Below are positions 31,666 through 38,811 of a stretch of DNA of 38,811 nucleotides, in pieces (position 1 is the stretch's first letter; the number at the start of each line of letters is the position of its first letter). Origin of the DNA: Anaerosphaera multitolerans (GTDB taxonomy: Bacteria > Bacillota > Clostridia > Tissierellales > Peptoniphilaceae); the NCBI RefSeq assembly GCF_004006535.1, contig NZ_RLIH01000018.1, positions 1 through 38,811 of the forward strand, given 5' to 3'. A program made the translations under genes and the position numbers. Under the pieces are notes generated by a model, which was not told where the DNA came from, made no database searches, and saw only the letters and a program-made list of their open reading frames with translations.

Positions 31666-32580
31666 ATGGAATTAATGGATTTCTTAAAAGAACAGGGAGT
31701 TTCAATAGAGCTCCTTAAAGAAGTAGATAAATTTATAAAATTTTATGATTTAGATAAAAATTTGGAGTATAGAGTACCCAATCCTCGTTTTAAGTATTAT
31801 GGTAAATCAGTTTGGGAAAAGTCAATTGCTGCTATTTTATCAGGTAATCACATATTGCTTTCAGGACCAAAGGCCACAGGTAAAAACGTACTGGCTGAAA
31901 ATTTGGCACTTTTATTTAAAAGGCCTCTTTGGACTATTTCTTTAAATATAAATACTGATGTGGGAGCTTTAATAGGCTCAGATACTTTTAAAAACAATGA
32001 GGTTGTTTTAAAGAAAGGTCCCGTATACGAAGCTGCGGAGTATGGAGGCTTTGGAATTTTTGATGAGATAAATATGGCAAAGAACGAGGCTTTAAGTGTA
32101 GTCCATTCCGCACTTGACTACAGAAGAATTATTGATGTTCCGGGATATGACAGATTGAATTTACACGAGGCTACCAGATTTATAGCAACTATGAACTATG
32201 GTTATATAGGTACAAGAGATTTAAATGAGGCCTTGGTATCCAGATTTCTGGTAATAGATATGCCAACTATTACTCAAGAGGACTTAATAAGTATTTTAAT
32301 AGAAAAGACTAATTTAAAAATTGAATACACTCAAAGATTTGCAAAATTTTTCTTAGACCTACAACAAAAATCTCTTAACTCGGAAATCTCTTCAAAGCCC
32401 ATTGATTTAAGAGGACTTATAAGCGCCATTTCTCTTATGGAATACGGTCTTTCTATAAATGAAGCCATTGAAATGGGCATGAGCCACAAGAGCTTTGACG
32501 TCTATGAAACGGAAATTGTGGAAGATACTTTAAAAACTCTTTTTGAAAAGAACTTAAAATCCGAGGAGTTGTTTAAATGA
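31666..32580 (+). CDS. MoxR/NorQ-type AAA+ ATPase
   Basis: This 304-residue ATPase has Walker A GPKATGKN (about residue 66), Walker B FGIFDEIN (about 128), sensor-1 FIATMN and the SRFLVIDMP segment that holds the arginine finger. This fits the MoxR/NorQ/CbbQ group of chaperone ATPases that work with a VWA-domain partner to activate or assemble enzymes. The next gene encodes exactly such a partner and overlaps by 4 bp (ATGA). The ATG follows TGGAGG. The client protein is not evident. Confidence 0.9.
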   Translation: MELMDFLKEQGVSIELLKEVDKFIKFYDLDKNLEYRVPNPRFKYYGKSVWEKSIAAILSGNHILLSGPKATGKNVLAENLALLFKRPLWTISLNINTDVGALIGSDTFKNNEVVLKKGPVYEAAEYGGFGIFDEINMAKNEALSVVHSALDYRRIIDVPGYDRLNLHEATRFIATMNYGYIGTRDLNEALVSRFLVIDMPTITQEDLISILIEKTNLKIEYTQRFAKFFLDLQQKSLNSEISSKPIDLRGLISAISLMEYGLSINEAIEMGMSHKSFDVYETEIVEDTLKTLFEKNLKSEELFK

Positions 32581-34301
32581 CACCAAGATTGGAAAATTTA
32601 ACTTGGACTGTTGCTGAAAATTATTCCTTCAAAGCAAATTTCGACTTATTTAACAAAAGTATAACAGAGGAATACCGCGCAATCTTGTTGGGCGGTTACT
32701 ATAAGTATTTTAATATTCCTTTAATTGAAGATTTCTTTAATTCCTATTTGAAATCCAAGTCCAATTCCAAGGATCTTATTACAATAGCAGAATTAACTTT
32801 GGAAAATGCAGTTAGAGATGTACTTTTAGAGGAAAGACCGGGAATTATAGACTTCAGAACTGAATATGAGAAAATTATGCTCCATAGGTATGAAACTCTT
32901 TATTCAAAGGATATTTCCGATGAAATTTTAAAGGGCTTTTATGAATACAGAAATAATATAGTCCCCAAGTTAAACTTAACTGCCAAAAAACTTTTAGATG
33001 ATATTTTAGCCTTTAAAAAGTTAGACACCTATGACTTTCTACAATTTATGAAAGACATTATGGATAGATACTTTCACATTGATAAAAGTCTACCTCCCCT
33101 TGAGGAAAAATTAAAGACACTAATTGATTTAAGTAAGCTTATAAAGGAAAATAAGGAGACGGGAAATTACGTTGCCAATATTACCAGCAACAGAGTGGAT
33201 GTGGAAACTCTTGAAAAATATACTATCCAATCAGCTGAATTTACTTCATCGGATTATGGAGATTCCAATTTTCTTGTGGAAGAAGCCCCTTCAGAACGAA
33301 GTCCTGTAAATGTGGACTTATTTAAAAGTGTAAAGAAACACTATGGCGAAAGTTATTTAAATCGACAAAGTACTCTTGAATTGGAAAAAACCAATTGTAC
33401 GGGAATTCATGAAGGAGTTAAACTTCACTTTACAAAGGGACAGTTTGAAAATAAAAATTCCTATTATAAAGCCAAGATAGATAAATCTTATGAAGAGAAT
33501 TTAATCCTTTTTAATTCCGACGAACTTCACTATAGAAGAGGTATTAAAAATCTTGCTGAAACTATAAGAAATTCTCTTTTAAAAAACACGGAGTCCTATG
33601 AAGTAAAAAGTTTAAATGGAGAATTAATTGCAGGTTCAGTTTGGAAAAGCATTTATACTTCTGATGATAAGATATTTGAAAAGAAATTTACTGACATCTA
33701 TGGAGATATAAGCGTAGATATACTCCTTGATTCCTCCGCATCTCAAAATGAAAGGGAAAGTGAAATTGCCATTCAAGGCTATATTATAACCGAAGCCCTA
33801 ACTGAACTAAATATAAAGACACGAGTTTTCGGATATAATAACTTTTTTAACTACTTGGTAATGCACAAGTACAGAGACTACAATGACGATAAGTCCAAAA
33901 ATTTAAATATATTTAAATATACCGCCTCTGGAAGTAATAGAGATGGTTTAGCTATAAAGTTAATGACTTCTTTTATAGAAAAGAATTCTCATGAAAGAAG
34001 AATTTTAATCATACTCTCTGACGGAAAGCCCAATGACGATACAAATTTGGGATTAGTCGGCTTTAAAGATTTAGGAGTTTCCAACTATGTAGGTGAGGTG
34101 GCAAAGTTGGATACCTATAATAAAGTTTCCATGGCTAAATTAAAGGGAATTTATGTCTTAGGTGTCTTCACAGGACATGAAGAAGACTTGGAAACTGAAA
34201 AGAAAATATATGGAAATGATTTTGCATATATTACAGACTTAAAAAGATTCCACCAAATCGTAGGTATATTTTTAAAATCCGTAGCAGACAAAATAAATTA
34301 G
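32577..34301 (+). CDS. VWA-domain protein, NorD/CbbO-like partner of the MoxR-type ATPase
   Basis: This 574-residue cytoplasmic protein has no signal peptide. The N-terminal 360 residues are helical and not recognised. The C-terminal part (about 375-560) is a VWA domain with the MIDAS motif DSSAS (near 385), a Thr/Ser region (TASGSNRDGLAI) and LSDGKPNDD (near 480). The NorQ-NorD and CbbQ-CbbO pairs have this architecture; there the VWA protein tethers the ATPase to its client. It is coupled to the upstream ATPase, and a strong terminator covers its stop codon. Confidence 0.85.
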   Translation: MTPRLENLTWTVAENYSFKANFDLFNKSITEEYRAILLGGYYKYFNIPLIEDFFNSYLKSKSNSKDLITIAELTLENAVRDVLLEERPGIIDFRTEYEKIMLHRYETLYSKDISDEILKGFYEYRNNIVPKLNLTAKKLLDDILAFKKLDTYDFLQFMKDIMDRYFHIDKSLPPLEEKLKTLIDLSKLIKENKETGNYVANITSNRVDVETLEKYTIQSAEFTSSDYGDSNFLVEEAPSERSPVNVDLFKSVKKHYGESYLNRQSTLELEKTNCTGIHEGVKLHFTKGQFENKNSYYKAKIDKSYEENLILFNSDELHYRRGIKNLAETIRNSLLKNTESYEVKSLNGELIAGSVWKSIYTSDDKIFEKKFTDIYGDISVDILLDSSASQNERESEIAIQGYIITEALTELNIKTRVFGYNNFFNYLVMHKYRDYNDDKSKNLNIFKYTASGSNRDGLAIKLMTSFIEKNSHERRILIILSDGKPNDDTNLGLVGFKDLGVSNYVGEVAKLDTYNKVSMAKLKGIYVLGVFTGHEEDLETEKKIYGNDFAYITDLKRFHQIVGIFLKSVADKIN

Positions 34302-34331
34302 ACATATTAATTTATTTTGTTTGTTTTTTTA
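34290..34331 (+). terminator. Terminator of the TSUP-MoxR-VWA operon
   Basis: An 11-bp perfect A/T stem, AAAATAAATTA/TAATTTATTTT (34290-34300 with 34308-34318), includes the VWA gene stop codon and is followed by a T-rich run to 34331. Confidence 0.8.
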
Positions 34332-34387
34332 TTACAAATAAGATATACTATATCCATATTTAAGACATACTATTTAAAATAGATTTA

Positions 34388-34416
34388 TTGTCAAAGTCTT
34401 TTTACCTTGATATCAT
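34388..34416 (+). promoter_or_regulatory. Promoter of the PHA operon
   Basis: TTGTCA (34388-34393) and TATCAT (34411-34416) are separated by exactly 17 nt. A second TATAAT at 34440-34445 has only a weak -35. Between promoter and phaJ lies a 9-bp A/T inverted repeat (34467-34475 with 3484-range equivalent 34484-34492) that could be an operator or mRNA hairpin. Confidence 0.6.
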
Positions 34417-34522
34417 ATTAAAGCTGTGCATTTTGGGTATATAATAAACAGTATATTAAAGTGATGATTATTATTTCCTATGTAATAATAATTATAGATA
34501 TTTCATTTTAGGGGGTGTTAAT

Positions 34523-34930
34523 ATCAATTACGAAGATATTAAAATAGGTGATAAAGCAATTATCGAAAAAACTTTTACAAGAGAAGATGTAGTAGAATTT
34601 TCAAAGTTATCTTTAGATGTGAATCCAATTCATCTAGATGAGGAATATGCTAAAAATAGTATCTTTAAACAAAATATTGTTCACGGTCTATTGGTTTCTT
34701 CTCTTATTTCTGCCGTTCTTGCAAATAAACTTCCAGGAAATGGCACAATTTATATGTCTCAAGAATTGAAATTTGTTAAGCCAGTATTTTTTGGAGACAA
34801 GTGTATAGCTACAGTTGAAGTTGTTGAAAAAAAGGATAATAAAAATATTATCATTTTAGATACAAAGGTATACACTAACGATACTGACAATGTGGTAATA
34901 ACTGGACAAGCAGTTGTTAAAAAACCTTAA
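34523..34930 (+). CDS. phaJ: MaoC-like (R)-specific enoyl-CoA hydratase, apparent AUC start
   Basis: The hot-dog-fold hydratase converts trans-2-enoyl-CoA to (R)-3-hydroxyacyl-CoA. The catalytic block DVNPIHLDEEYA (Asp and His) and IVHGLLVSSLISAVLA are clear. The first conventional start (GTG at 34619) would cut off the N-terminus right before the catalytic Asp. The frame continues upstream without stop, and an ATC at 34523 lies 5 nt after GGGGGTG; from it the protein has 135 residues, the normal length, beginning (M)NYEDIKIGDKA. No in-frame ATG, GTG or TTG lies between. First gene of phaJ-phaE-phaC, so it likely feeds the synthase. Confidence 0.85.
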   Translation: MNYEDIKIGDKAIIEKTFTREDVVEFSKLSLDVNPIHLDEEYAKNSIFKQNIVHGLLVSSLISAVLANKLPGNGTIYMSQELKFVKPVFFGDKCIATVEVVEKKDNKNIIILDTKVYTNDTDNVVITGQAVVKKP

Positions 34931-34951
34931 AAATAATTAAAGGAGTTTAGT

Positions 34952-36265
34952 ATGGATTATAGTAAAGAATTTTTAGATGCACAAAAAAATATGTTTGATT
35001 TTTTCCAAAAAATGTACACTCCTCTATGGAGTAAGGAAGACAATGAAAATCCTTATACAAAGAGTATGGAACAGTTTTTTAATATACAAAAACAATTTCT
35101 AGAAGGTTTTGGAGAAAACTTAAACCCTTTTGCAATGTATCAAAAAATGTTGGAAAATCCTGGATTTAACGTTGATAATTTCAAGAATTTCCTTGATATG
35201 CAAAAGCAATTTTTTGATATGCAAAAACAGTTTTTTGACAACTTCCAACAGTCAAATGAATTTTTTAAGCAGTTTTCAGAAAACAGCTTAATGCCCTTTG
35301 ATTTTAAAAGCATGAATGAAGCCTTTGATAAGTACAAAGAGTTTTATTCAAGCTACGACATAACTAAGTTCTTTGATCCTAATATCAGTGAACTAATGGA
35401 CAAAATGTCCAATGCAAATAAATTCTACCTATATATGTATGACGTATGGAAGAATTTAAGCGACGAATTTGGAGATTCTGTAGAGGAAAATGTTGAAAAA
35501 TTCCAAAATTTTGTAAATGAAAATTCAGATTTAACTTACAATATGATCGTTTCCACTCTACCTACAGAATTTAAGCCTTTCTTGACAAAACCTAGAGAGC
35601 TTATAGAAAACTATTTTAATACTATGGTACGCTTTTATGAACCATGGAAAAATGAATTTACAAACTTAAGAGATTTACTAGTAGAGGCAACAGTAAATAA
35701 TGATACTGAAAAATTAGCAGAATTCTTTAAATTGTGGAAACAACAATTTGATGCTACTTTCGGTAAAATTATTAACTCTCCTGCCCTTGGAATGAGTAGA
35801 AATATTATAGAACAGCAAAACAAAGCTTTTGACAGTTTTATAAACCTATTGGTAATCAGCTCTGAGCTTTCAGCAAGTATCAGTACAGTACAAAACAATG
35901 CCTTTAAAGATATGATGAAAGAGTATGCTGAAATAACTAAAGAGGGTATGGAAGCTAAGTCATTTGAAGATTTCTTCAACTACTGGTCTGATAAAACAGA
36001 AACTTACCTGGTTGATTACTTTGGAAGTAAGGAATTTTCAAAACTTGTTGGTCAAGTGGCTGAAGATATGATGGACTTCAAAATGGAAACTAATAAACTT
36101 GTGGAAAATTATTTAGCTGATACTCCACTTGTAACTAAGAACAACTTAGACAGCATTAGCAAAAATATTTACAATATGAAGAAAGAAATTAAGAGCTTAA
36201 AGAAAGAGATTGAAGAATTAAAGTCAAAGGAAGAAGAAGCGGAAGTAAAAGAAAAGAAAAAATAA
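34952..36265 (+). CDS. phaE: Class III PHA synthase subunit PhaE
   Basis: This 437-residue protein is the non-catalytic partner of PhaC in class III synthases. It is rich in Phe, Lys, Asn and Met, with the short tandem FDMQKQFFDNFQ near residues 80-95, FVNENSDLTYNM, and the PhaE-like middle KPFLTKPRELIENYFN. The last 50 residues form a Lys/Glu coiled coil. It lacks a lipase box. Sequence divergence in PhaE is high, so the call leans on the adjacent phaC. The ATG follows AAAGGAG; phaC follows after 51 nt. Confidence 0.85.
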   Translation: MDYSKEFLDAQKNMFDFFQKMYTPLWSKEDNENPYTKSMEQFFNIQKQFLEGFGENLNPFAMYQKMLENPGFNVDNFKNFLDMQKQFFDMQKQFFDNFQQSNEFFKQFSENSLMPFDFKSMNEAFDKYKEFYSSYDITKFFDPNISELMDKMSNANKFYLYMYDVWKNLSDEFGDSVEENVEKFQNFVNENSDLTYNMIVSTLPTEFKPFLTKPRELIENYFNTMVRFYEPWKNEFTNLRDLLVEATVNNDTEKLAEFFKLWKQQFDATFGKIINSPALGMSRNIIEQQNKAFDSFINLLVISSELSASISTVQNNAFKDMMKEYAEITKEGMEAKSFEDFFNYWSDKTETYLVDYFGSKEFSKLVGQVAEDMMDFKMETNKLVENYLADTPLVTKNNLDSISKNIYNMKKEIKSLKKEIEELKSKEEEAEVKEKKK

Positions 36266-36316
36266 TTCCTTTTAATAATTGATATTTCTTTATTTAGTTA
36301 AGATAGGAGGCCAATT

Positions 36317-37384
36317 TTGAATAAAACCCCATTTGATTACAAAAAGAGCTTTGAAGAAACTCTTGAATTTCAAAAGAAGATGATAGATGGTTTTGAGGCT
36401 ATGATTAACGCCGATCCAAGTGAACCTGGTGTTTCAGAAAAAGAAACTATTTATGAAGAAGATAAAATGAAGGTTTATAGATTTAAACCAGCCGTAAGAA
36501 GTCCATTTAAAATTCCTTTATTAATAGTTTATGCTCTTGTTAACAGAGAAACTATGATGGACTTACAGGAAGATAATAGCTTTATTAAAAACCTATTAAA
36601 GGAAGGAATAGATGTTTATATTATAGATTGGGGCTATCCAACTCTTGATGATAAATATCTAACCTTGGAAGACTATATTGAGGGATATATTGACACAGTT
36701 GTTGACCTTGTGAGAGAAAGAGCAAAAGTTCCTCAAATTAACTTACTGGGCGTATGTCAAGGAGGTACTTTCTCCGCAATCTATTCAGCACTTCACCCTG
36801 AAAAGATTAAGAATCTGGTAACAATGGTGGCGCCAATAGACTTTGCACCTAATGATGCATTGTTGTTTGCATGGAGTAAGTATTTAAATATTGACAAACT
36901 GGTAGATGCACACTATGGTTTGGTACCTGGAGATTTTATGAACAACGCATTCGTAACTTTAAAACCAATCTCCCTAAATATTACAAAGTATCTGCAATTA
37001 GTTGACGATTTTGACAAACCTGATGCAATTAATAACTTCATTAGAATGGAAAAATGGATTTTTGACAGTCCTGACCAAGCTGGAGAAGCACTGCGTCAAT
37101 TTGTAAATGACTTATATGTGGAAAATAAACTTGTAAAAGGCAAGATGATGATTGGCGATAAAACTGTAAATTTAAAAAATATTACAATGCCTGTTTTAAA
37201 CATCTACGGTAGCAAGGACCATATAGTATCACCTCAATCAAGTAAGAACTTTGAAAAATATGTTGGAACTAAGGATATAGAAACTCACGAAATTCCTACA
37301 GGACATATTGGAATGTACGTAAGTTCAAGATCTAAAAGAGTAGTTGCTCCACTTATTTCACAATGGTTAAAAGATAGGAAATAA
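36317..37384 (+). CDS. phaC: Class III PHA synthase catalytic subunit PhaC
   Basis: This 355-residue alpha/beta-hydrolase-fold enzyme polymerises (R)-3-hydroxyacyl-CoA. The lipase-like box GVCQGG holds Cys147; Asp301 (YGSKDHIV) and His330 (TGHIGMY) complete the triad. Positions and length match the class III enzyme of Allochromatium (about 355 residues, triad near 149/302/331, from memory). WGYPT and FAWSKY segments are also typical. It starts at TTG after AGGAGG. A strong terminator follows it. Confidence 0.95.
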   Translation: MNKTPFDYKKSFEETLEFQKKMIDGFEAMINADPSEPGVSEKETIYEEDKMKVYRFKPAVRSPFKIPLLIVYALVNRETMMDLQEDNSFIKNLLKEGIDVYIIDWGYPTLDDKYLTLEDYIEGYIDTVVDLVRERAKVPQINLLGVCQGGTFSAIYSALHPEKIKNLVTMVAPIDFAPNDALLFAWSKYLNIDKLVDAHYGLVPGDFMNNAFVTLKPISLNITKYLQLVDDFDKPDAINNFIRMEKWIFDSPDQAGEALRQFVNDLYVENKLVKGKMMIGDKTVNLKNITMPVLNIYGSKDHIVSPQSSKNFEKYVGTKDIETHEIPTGHIGMYVSSRSKRVVAPLISQWLKDRK

Positions 37385-37395
37385 ATTTAAATTTT

Positions 37396-37428
37396 AAAGA
37401 CTTCACATTATTAGTGAAGTCTTTTTTA
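37396..37428 (+). terminator. Terminator of the PHA operon
   Basis: An 11-bp perfect stem, AAAGACTTCAC/GTGAAGTCTTT, with a 7-nt loop and following T run lies 12 nt after the phaC stop codon. Confidence 0.92.
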
Positions 37429-37444
37429 ATTAAATAAATTTCCA

Positions 37445-37574
37445 TATTCTTTTCGGAAAAACAACTAAGCTAGATTATGATAGTGATTTTGCCGATTTCA
37501 GCTCTTTTAGTTTTAAATAAAAAGCTGTTTAACGTAGATTTAGAACAAAAAATTACATACAATAGAAAAACTTA
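37445..37574 (+). pseudogene. 130-bp copy of an internal fragment of the TauE/SafE gene
   Basis: Bases 37445-37574 match 31184-31313 with four substitutions in 130 (about 97%) and no gaps. The differences are at 37467, 37473, 37486 and 37491; in the frame of the parent gene they are one silent, one Tyr to stop (TAG), one Val to Ile and one silent. All four lie within 25 bp; the last 83 bp are identical. There is no start codon, ribosome binding site or rest of the gene, so it is a remnant or recent duplication. It lies between the PHA terminator and the end of the next gene. Confidence 0.95.
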
Positions 37575-37586
37575 TAGGTTAACATC

Positions 37587-38009
37587 TTAATTTATTCCAA
37601 ACAAACTAAACAGCTCCTCATCTTTCAATCCTTTTAAAATCTTGTAAGTATCCTTGTGATTTTCTCCCTCATAGTCGTATAAAAGTTGAAACTTTCCATT
37701 GTCAAAAAATATCATTTCATATCTTGTATCACTTGTACCTATAATTATTGAATACAAACTATCTCCATCTATTGTTTGATTTCCTACTTTTCTTACTTTT
37801 ATGGCACCGAAAGTAGAGCTGAATTTACTTATACCTTCTTTAGAAACTATAATTTTTTCTTCTTCTCCCATTTTTAGAGTGACACTTTCCACATTCATTT
37901 GATTTAATACCCTATCTAATTGAAAGGATTTACTTGTAAATCTATGCCCTACTATTAAACCAAGTACTATTAAAATTATCAGATGTCTATACTTATTTAA
38001 AAATTTCAT
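37587..38009 (-). CDS. Hypothetical membrane-anchored small protein
   Basis: This 140-residue protein is not recognised. It has one N-terminal membrane segment (about 9-22, HLIILIVLGLIVG) followed by a soluble part, probably outside the cell, with alternating beta-like strands (VESVTLKMGEEEKIIV, TRYEMIFFDNGKFQLLYDY) and a C-terminal helix ending LFSLFGIN. The ATG follows AGGTGA. The stop lies 12 nt from the duplicated fragment. Confidence 0.7.
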   Translation of the reverse strand: MKFLNKYRHLIILIVLGLIVGHRFTSKSFQLDRVLNQMNVESVTLKMGEEEKIIVSKEGISKFSSTFGAIKVRKVGNQTIDGDSLYSIIIGTSDTRYEMIFFDNGKFQLLYDYEGENHKDTYKILKGLKDEELFSLFGIN

Positions 38010-38108
38010 TTTATCACCTAATTAATAATAGCATATTTTTTAATATTTAAGGCACTTTATTATTAAAATTGAAATTTTTGGATATATATAATATATGGAG
38101 GTTTAAAT

Positions 38109-38396
38109 ATGGAAATTGTAGAAAATATGACAGATAATATGTTATTGTATTTCAGAACTAATTCATGTGCAATATGTGATTCAATGATTGAAAAGGTCTT
38201 TGAAGAGCTTAGAGATTTCAATATAGATTTAAAAATAGTTCAAATAGAAGAAGAACCCGCTTTAAAAGGAAAATACTTGGTTTTTTCTGCACCGACAATG
38301 CTATATTTAAAAAATGGAAAAGAAGTTTTTAGGGAGTCGGGTTTTTTTGACTTTCCAAAAATTCGTCACATTTTAAGTAATGAGATTAAAAACTAA
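38109..38396 (+). CDS. Thioredoxin-like protein
   Basis: This 95-residue protein has a thioredoxin fold pattern: a strand MLLYFRTNS, the CxxC motif CAIC near residues 19-22, KIVQIEEEP, and a cis-Pro segment SAPTMLYLKNGKEV followed by a C-terminal helix. It is smaller than thioredoxin (about 105 residues). It likely carries out thiol-disulfide exchange in the cytoplasm; the partner is unknown. The ATG follows TGGAGG. It is transcribed away from the gene at 37587. Confidence 0.85.
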   Translation: MEIVENMTDNMLLYFRTNSCAICDSMIEKVFEELRDFNIDLKIVQIEEEPALKGKYLVFSAPTMLYLKNGKEVFRESGFFDFPKIRHILSNEIKN

Positions 38397-38433
38397 TTGA
38401 GTTTATTTTAAAATAGAAGCTCAATAGGTTTTT
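38396..38433 (+). terminator. Probable terminator of the thioredoxin-like gene
   Basis: ATTGAG (38396-38401) pairs with CTCAAT (38420-38425) around an inner self-complementary TATTTTAAAATA, and a short T run follows. It starts right at the stop codon region. Confidence 0.55.
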
Positions 38434-38781
38434 GTGTTATAAAATAATAAATAAAAAGCTTTAAAATATTAGATTTTCTAAATTATACAAATACTACAAA
38501 ACCATAAAACTCCCTAAAGAATAATAATACTATTAACTACTTCTTAATAGGAGTCTAGTTCATTTAAAATTAACCAAATTATAAAACTGTAAAATATATT
38601 ACAAGAAGTTTTAAGTTAATTAAAATATAACTTGCTTTATTTTCAATTTAAGTTTAAAATTTTTAAACGATGCAATTTTAAATATACCGTTTATAACTAT
38701 ATAAATTAAAACAAATTTCACAATACTATTATATAAAATTTTTAAATAGTCATTTAATTATCTCATCCCTGAGGTTTTTAA
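38434..38781. other. AT-rich intergenic region without recognised features
   Basis: About 350 bases, very AT-rich, without an ORF of useful length, RNA signature or repeat that I can see on either strand. Confidence 0.5.
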
Positions 38782-38811
38782 ATAAAAAAAGAGAGAATAT
38801 AATTCTCTCTT
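38782..38811 (-). terminator. Terminator of a minus-strand gene beyond the right edge
   Basis: A 10-bp perfect stem, AAGAGAGAAT/ATTCTCTCTT, with a 3-nt loop ends at the last base and may extend past it. On the minus strand it is followed by a run of T, so it likely ends a leftward gene outside the window. Confidence 0.7.

Noticed and set aside
34619-34930. Short hydratase beginning at the GTG at 34619
   Set aside because: It would lack the N-terminal third although the upstream frame is open, conserved-looking and has a ribosome binding site at the right distance from 34523.
37445-37574. Insertion sequence or transposon remnant
   Set aside because: The fragment matches the inside of a transporter gene, with no inverted repeats or transposase.
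1-38811. CRISPR arrays, toxin-antitoxin or phage-defence modules
   Set aside because: No regularly spaced repeats, nuclease-like genes or small paired genes with matching signatures were seen.

Overview
The window is a low-GC Gram-positive (Firmicutes) chromosome segment. AT-rich intergenic DNA, strong GGAGG-type ribosome binding sites, frequent TTG/GTG starts, T-tailed hairpin terminators, an L10 leader, a TPP riboswitch, a clostridial long-form PurL and a sortase-type surface protein all fit an anaerobic, amino-acid-fermenting member of the Clostridia/Tissierellia. A Peptoniphilaceae-like host is my best guess from the general look of the proteins; it was not tested.

Layout. (1) 1-6850, minus: a secreted VWA/Cna-B surface adhesin that runs off the left edge, preceded by a MalT-type LuxR regulator. 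(2) 7037-15175: translation genes on the minus strand. rpmG-secE-nusG-rplK-rplA and rplJ-rplL are separated by a DUF6054-like gene and an opposite-strand ABC exporter operon (ATPase, CARDB-like surface protein, MacB/FtsX permease). rpoB is not next to rplL. (3) 15294-17105: two divergent unknown genes. (4) 17118-19496, plus: a TPP riboswitch and thiD-thiM-thiE, a thiamine salvage operon, followed by a small membrane ORF without an ATG. (5) 19821-20951, minus: a secreted repeat protein. (6) 21076-30431, minus: purF-purM-purN-purH and a purD-purL fusion, preceded by a possible structured leader RNA with its own promoter and terminator. (7) 30898-34301, plus: a TauE/SafE-type permease, a MoxR/NorQ-type AAA+ ATPase and a NorD-like VWA protein. 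(8) 34388-37384, plus: phaJ-phaE-phaC, a class III polyhydroxyalkanoate synthesis operon. (9) 37445-38396: a 130-bp copied fragment of the TauE/SafE gene, a small anchored protein and a thioredoxin-like protein.

How the parts fit. PurF, M, N, D and L give most of the route from PRPP to FGAM, and PurH performs the last two steps to IMP; purE, purC and purB are not in the window. Two features of this pathway stand out: PurF has glycine where the N-terminal catalytic cysteine should be, and PurD is fused to PurL. In the PHA operon, PhaJ would take enoyl-CoA (for example crotonyl-CoA from butyrate-type fermentation) to (R)-3-hydroxyacyl-CoA for the PhaEC synthase, without phaA or phaB nearby.

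Other notable points: three reading frames (8292, 19523, 34523) appear to start at ATT, ATT/ATA or ATC after good Shine-Dalgarno sequences, and the rplK and rplA start regions share a similar hairpin leader. No tRNA, rRNA, CRISPR array or intact insertion sequence was seen.
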